NCBI GenBank assembly: GCA_023621975.1
Contig: JAMOAC010000140.1
Location: 1-7,519 of the forward strand
DNA from: Bacillota bacterium
GTDB taxonomy: Bacteria; Bacillota_A; Clostridia; Acetivibrionales; DUMB01
DNA length: 7,519 bases
Reading direction: 5' to 3'
In this document: positions 7,120 to 7,519 of the stretch, in pieces
Layout: each line of letters opens with the position of its first letter
How positions within the stretch are numbered: the first letter of the stretch is position 1
Notes under the pieces: generated by a model
The model's database searches: none
Told to the model about the DNA's origin: nothing
Seen by the model: the letters and a program-made list of their open reading frames with translations, nothing else
Position numbers and translations under genes: made by a program

Positions 7120-7519
7120 CTGAATATATGTTAAATCATATATGTTCCCTGTGATTTCTATATCGGATACGGTATATTTTACCGAATTCGTTCCTCTCCA
7201 AACTGTAACTTCCATCTTGTAAGGCTGCCTTAGCCTTTCGTCCTCCCAGGACTTTGTACTGTCGGCCAACGGAAGTATATACTCCCAATAAACATGGTTA
7301 TCCTTTTTCGAACTGTCAAGGGTTATTACTTTGGGGAAATATACATAATTTAGTCCAAAGTCCTTCTTATAGTCATAAAGATTACCGTATTTATCCCTGT
7401 ACTGCATTGCTTCTAACTCAGGACTGAAACGTATTTCAACCTTTTCAGCATATCCGGTGGTATACACGTTAATTTTTACCCTTTCCAAACTCAAAAATCT
7501 GTGAGGCTCAACACTCATG
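7108..7519 (-). CDS. Unrecognised protein, C-terminal part (runs off the window)
   Basis: The reading frame is open from the window edge to a TAA at 7108-7110, giving at least 136 residues. An ATG sits at 7516-7518, one base from the edge. It cannot be judged as the true start because no upstream sequence is available. The protein begins without a signal peptide and reads as if mid-protein, so this is probably the end of a longer gene. It is rich in beta-prone, aromatic and charged residues (VKINVYTTGYAEKVEIRF, YVYFPKVITL, MEVTVWRG) with no membrane helix and no cysteine, and ends ITGNIYDLTYIQPVN. The alternating pattern suggests one or two beta-sandwich domains, perhaps of a secreted or surface protein. 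I do not recognise the family and assign no function. Codon use looks like a real gene. It converges on atpC and is not part of the ATP synthase operon. Confidence 0.7.
   Translation of the reverse strand, partial: MSVEPHRFLSLERVKINVYTTGYAEKVEIRFSPELEAMQYRDKYGNLYDYKKDFGLNYVYFPKVITLDSSKKDNHVYWEYILPLADSTKSWEDERLRQPYKMEVTVWRGTNSVKYTVSDIEITGNIYDLTYIQPVN

Overview
The window carries one complete F-type (F1Fo) ATP synthase operon on the + strand, in the order atpB-atpE-atpF-atpH-atpA-atpG-atpD-atpC (subunits a, c, b, delta, alpha, gamma, beta, epsilon), and the 3' end of an unrelated gene on the - strand. The DNA is AT-rich, Shine-Dalgarno sequences are strong, two genes start with TTG, and subunits a, gamma and epsilon look firmicute-like. 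Together this suggests a low-GC Gram-positive bacterium of the class Clostridia, possibly near the Acetivibrio/Ruminiclostridium group. The genus is inference only.

Layout. Positions 1-285 are AT-rich non-coding DNA: a rho-independent terminator for whatever lies upstream (93-127), a perfect 16-bp palindrome (151-166), and three copies of a 13-bp direct repeat just before the first ribosome binding site (227-269). No atpI is visible. The Fo genes atpB (a), atpE (c) and atpF (b) follow. atpE has a near-perfect Shine-Dalgarno overlapping the atpB stop. atpF and atpH overlap by one base (TGATG). An 85-nt leader precedes the preferred TTG start of atpA at 2362, which gives a 513-residue alpha subunit. 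atpG follows after 49 nt. The operon is then interrupted by 385 bp of very AT-rich, repeat-laden non-coding DNA (4838-5222), followed by atpD and, after 66 nt, atpC with a TTG start. atpC and the - strand partial gene converge with only 19 nt between their stop codons.

Together the products form the whole machine: ion-conducting a/c, peripheral stalk b/delta, rotor stalk gamma/epsilon, and the catalytic hexamer of three alpha and three beta. All core catalytic motifs are intact: both P-loops, the alpha arginine finger, the beta catalytic Glu, the a-subunit Arg and the c-subunit Glu. The complex should be functional. The c subunit keeps only part of the Na+-binding signature, so protons are the more likely coupling ion. 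Epsilon retains the set of residues that binds ATP in Bacillus PS3.

I see no new biological system here. The points of interest are non-canonical details: the repeat-filled gap between gamma and beta, a competing out-of-frame start at atpD, a small tandem duplication that lengthens the alpha C-terminus, and several substitutions in normally conserved stretches of beta.
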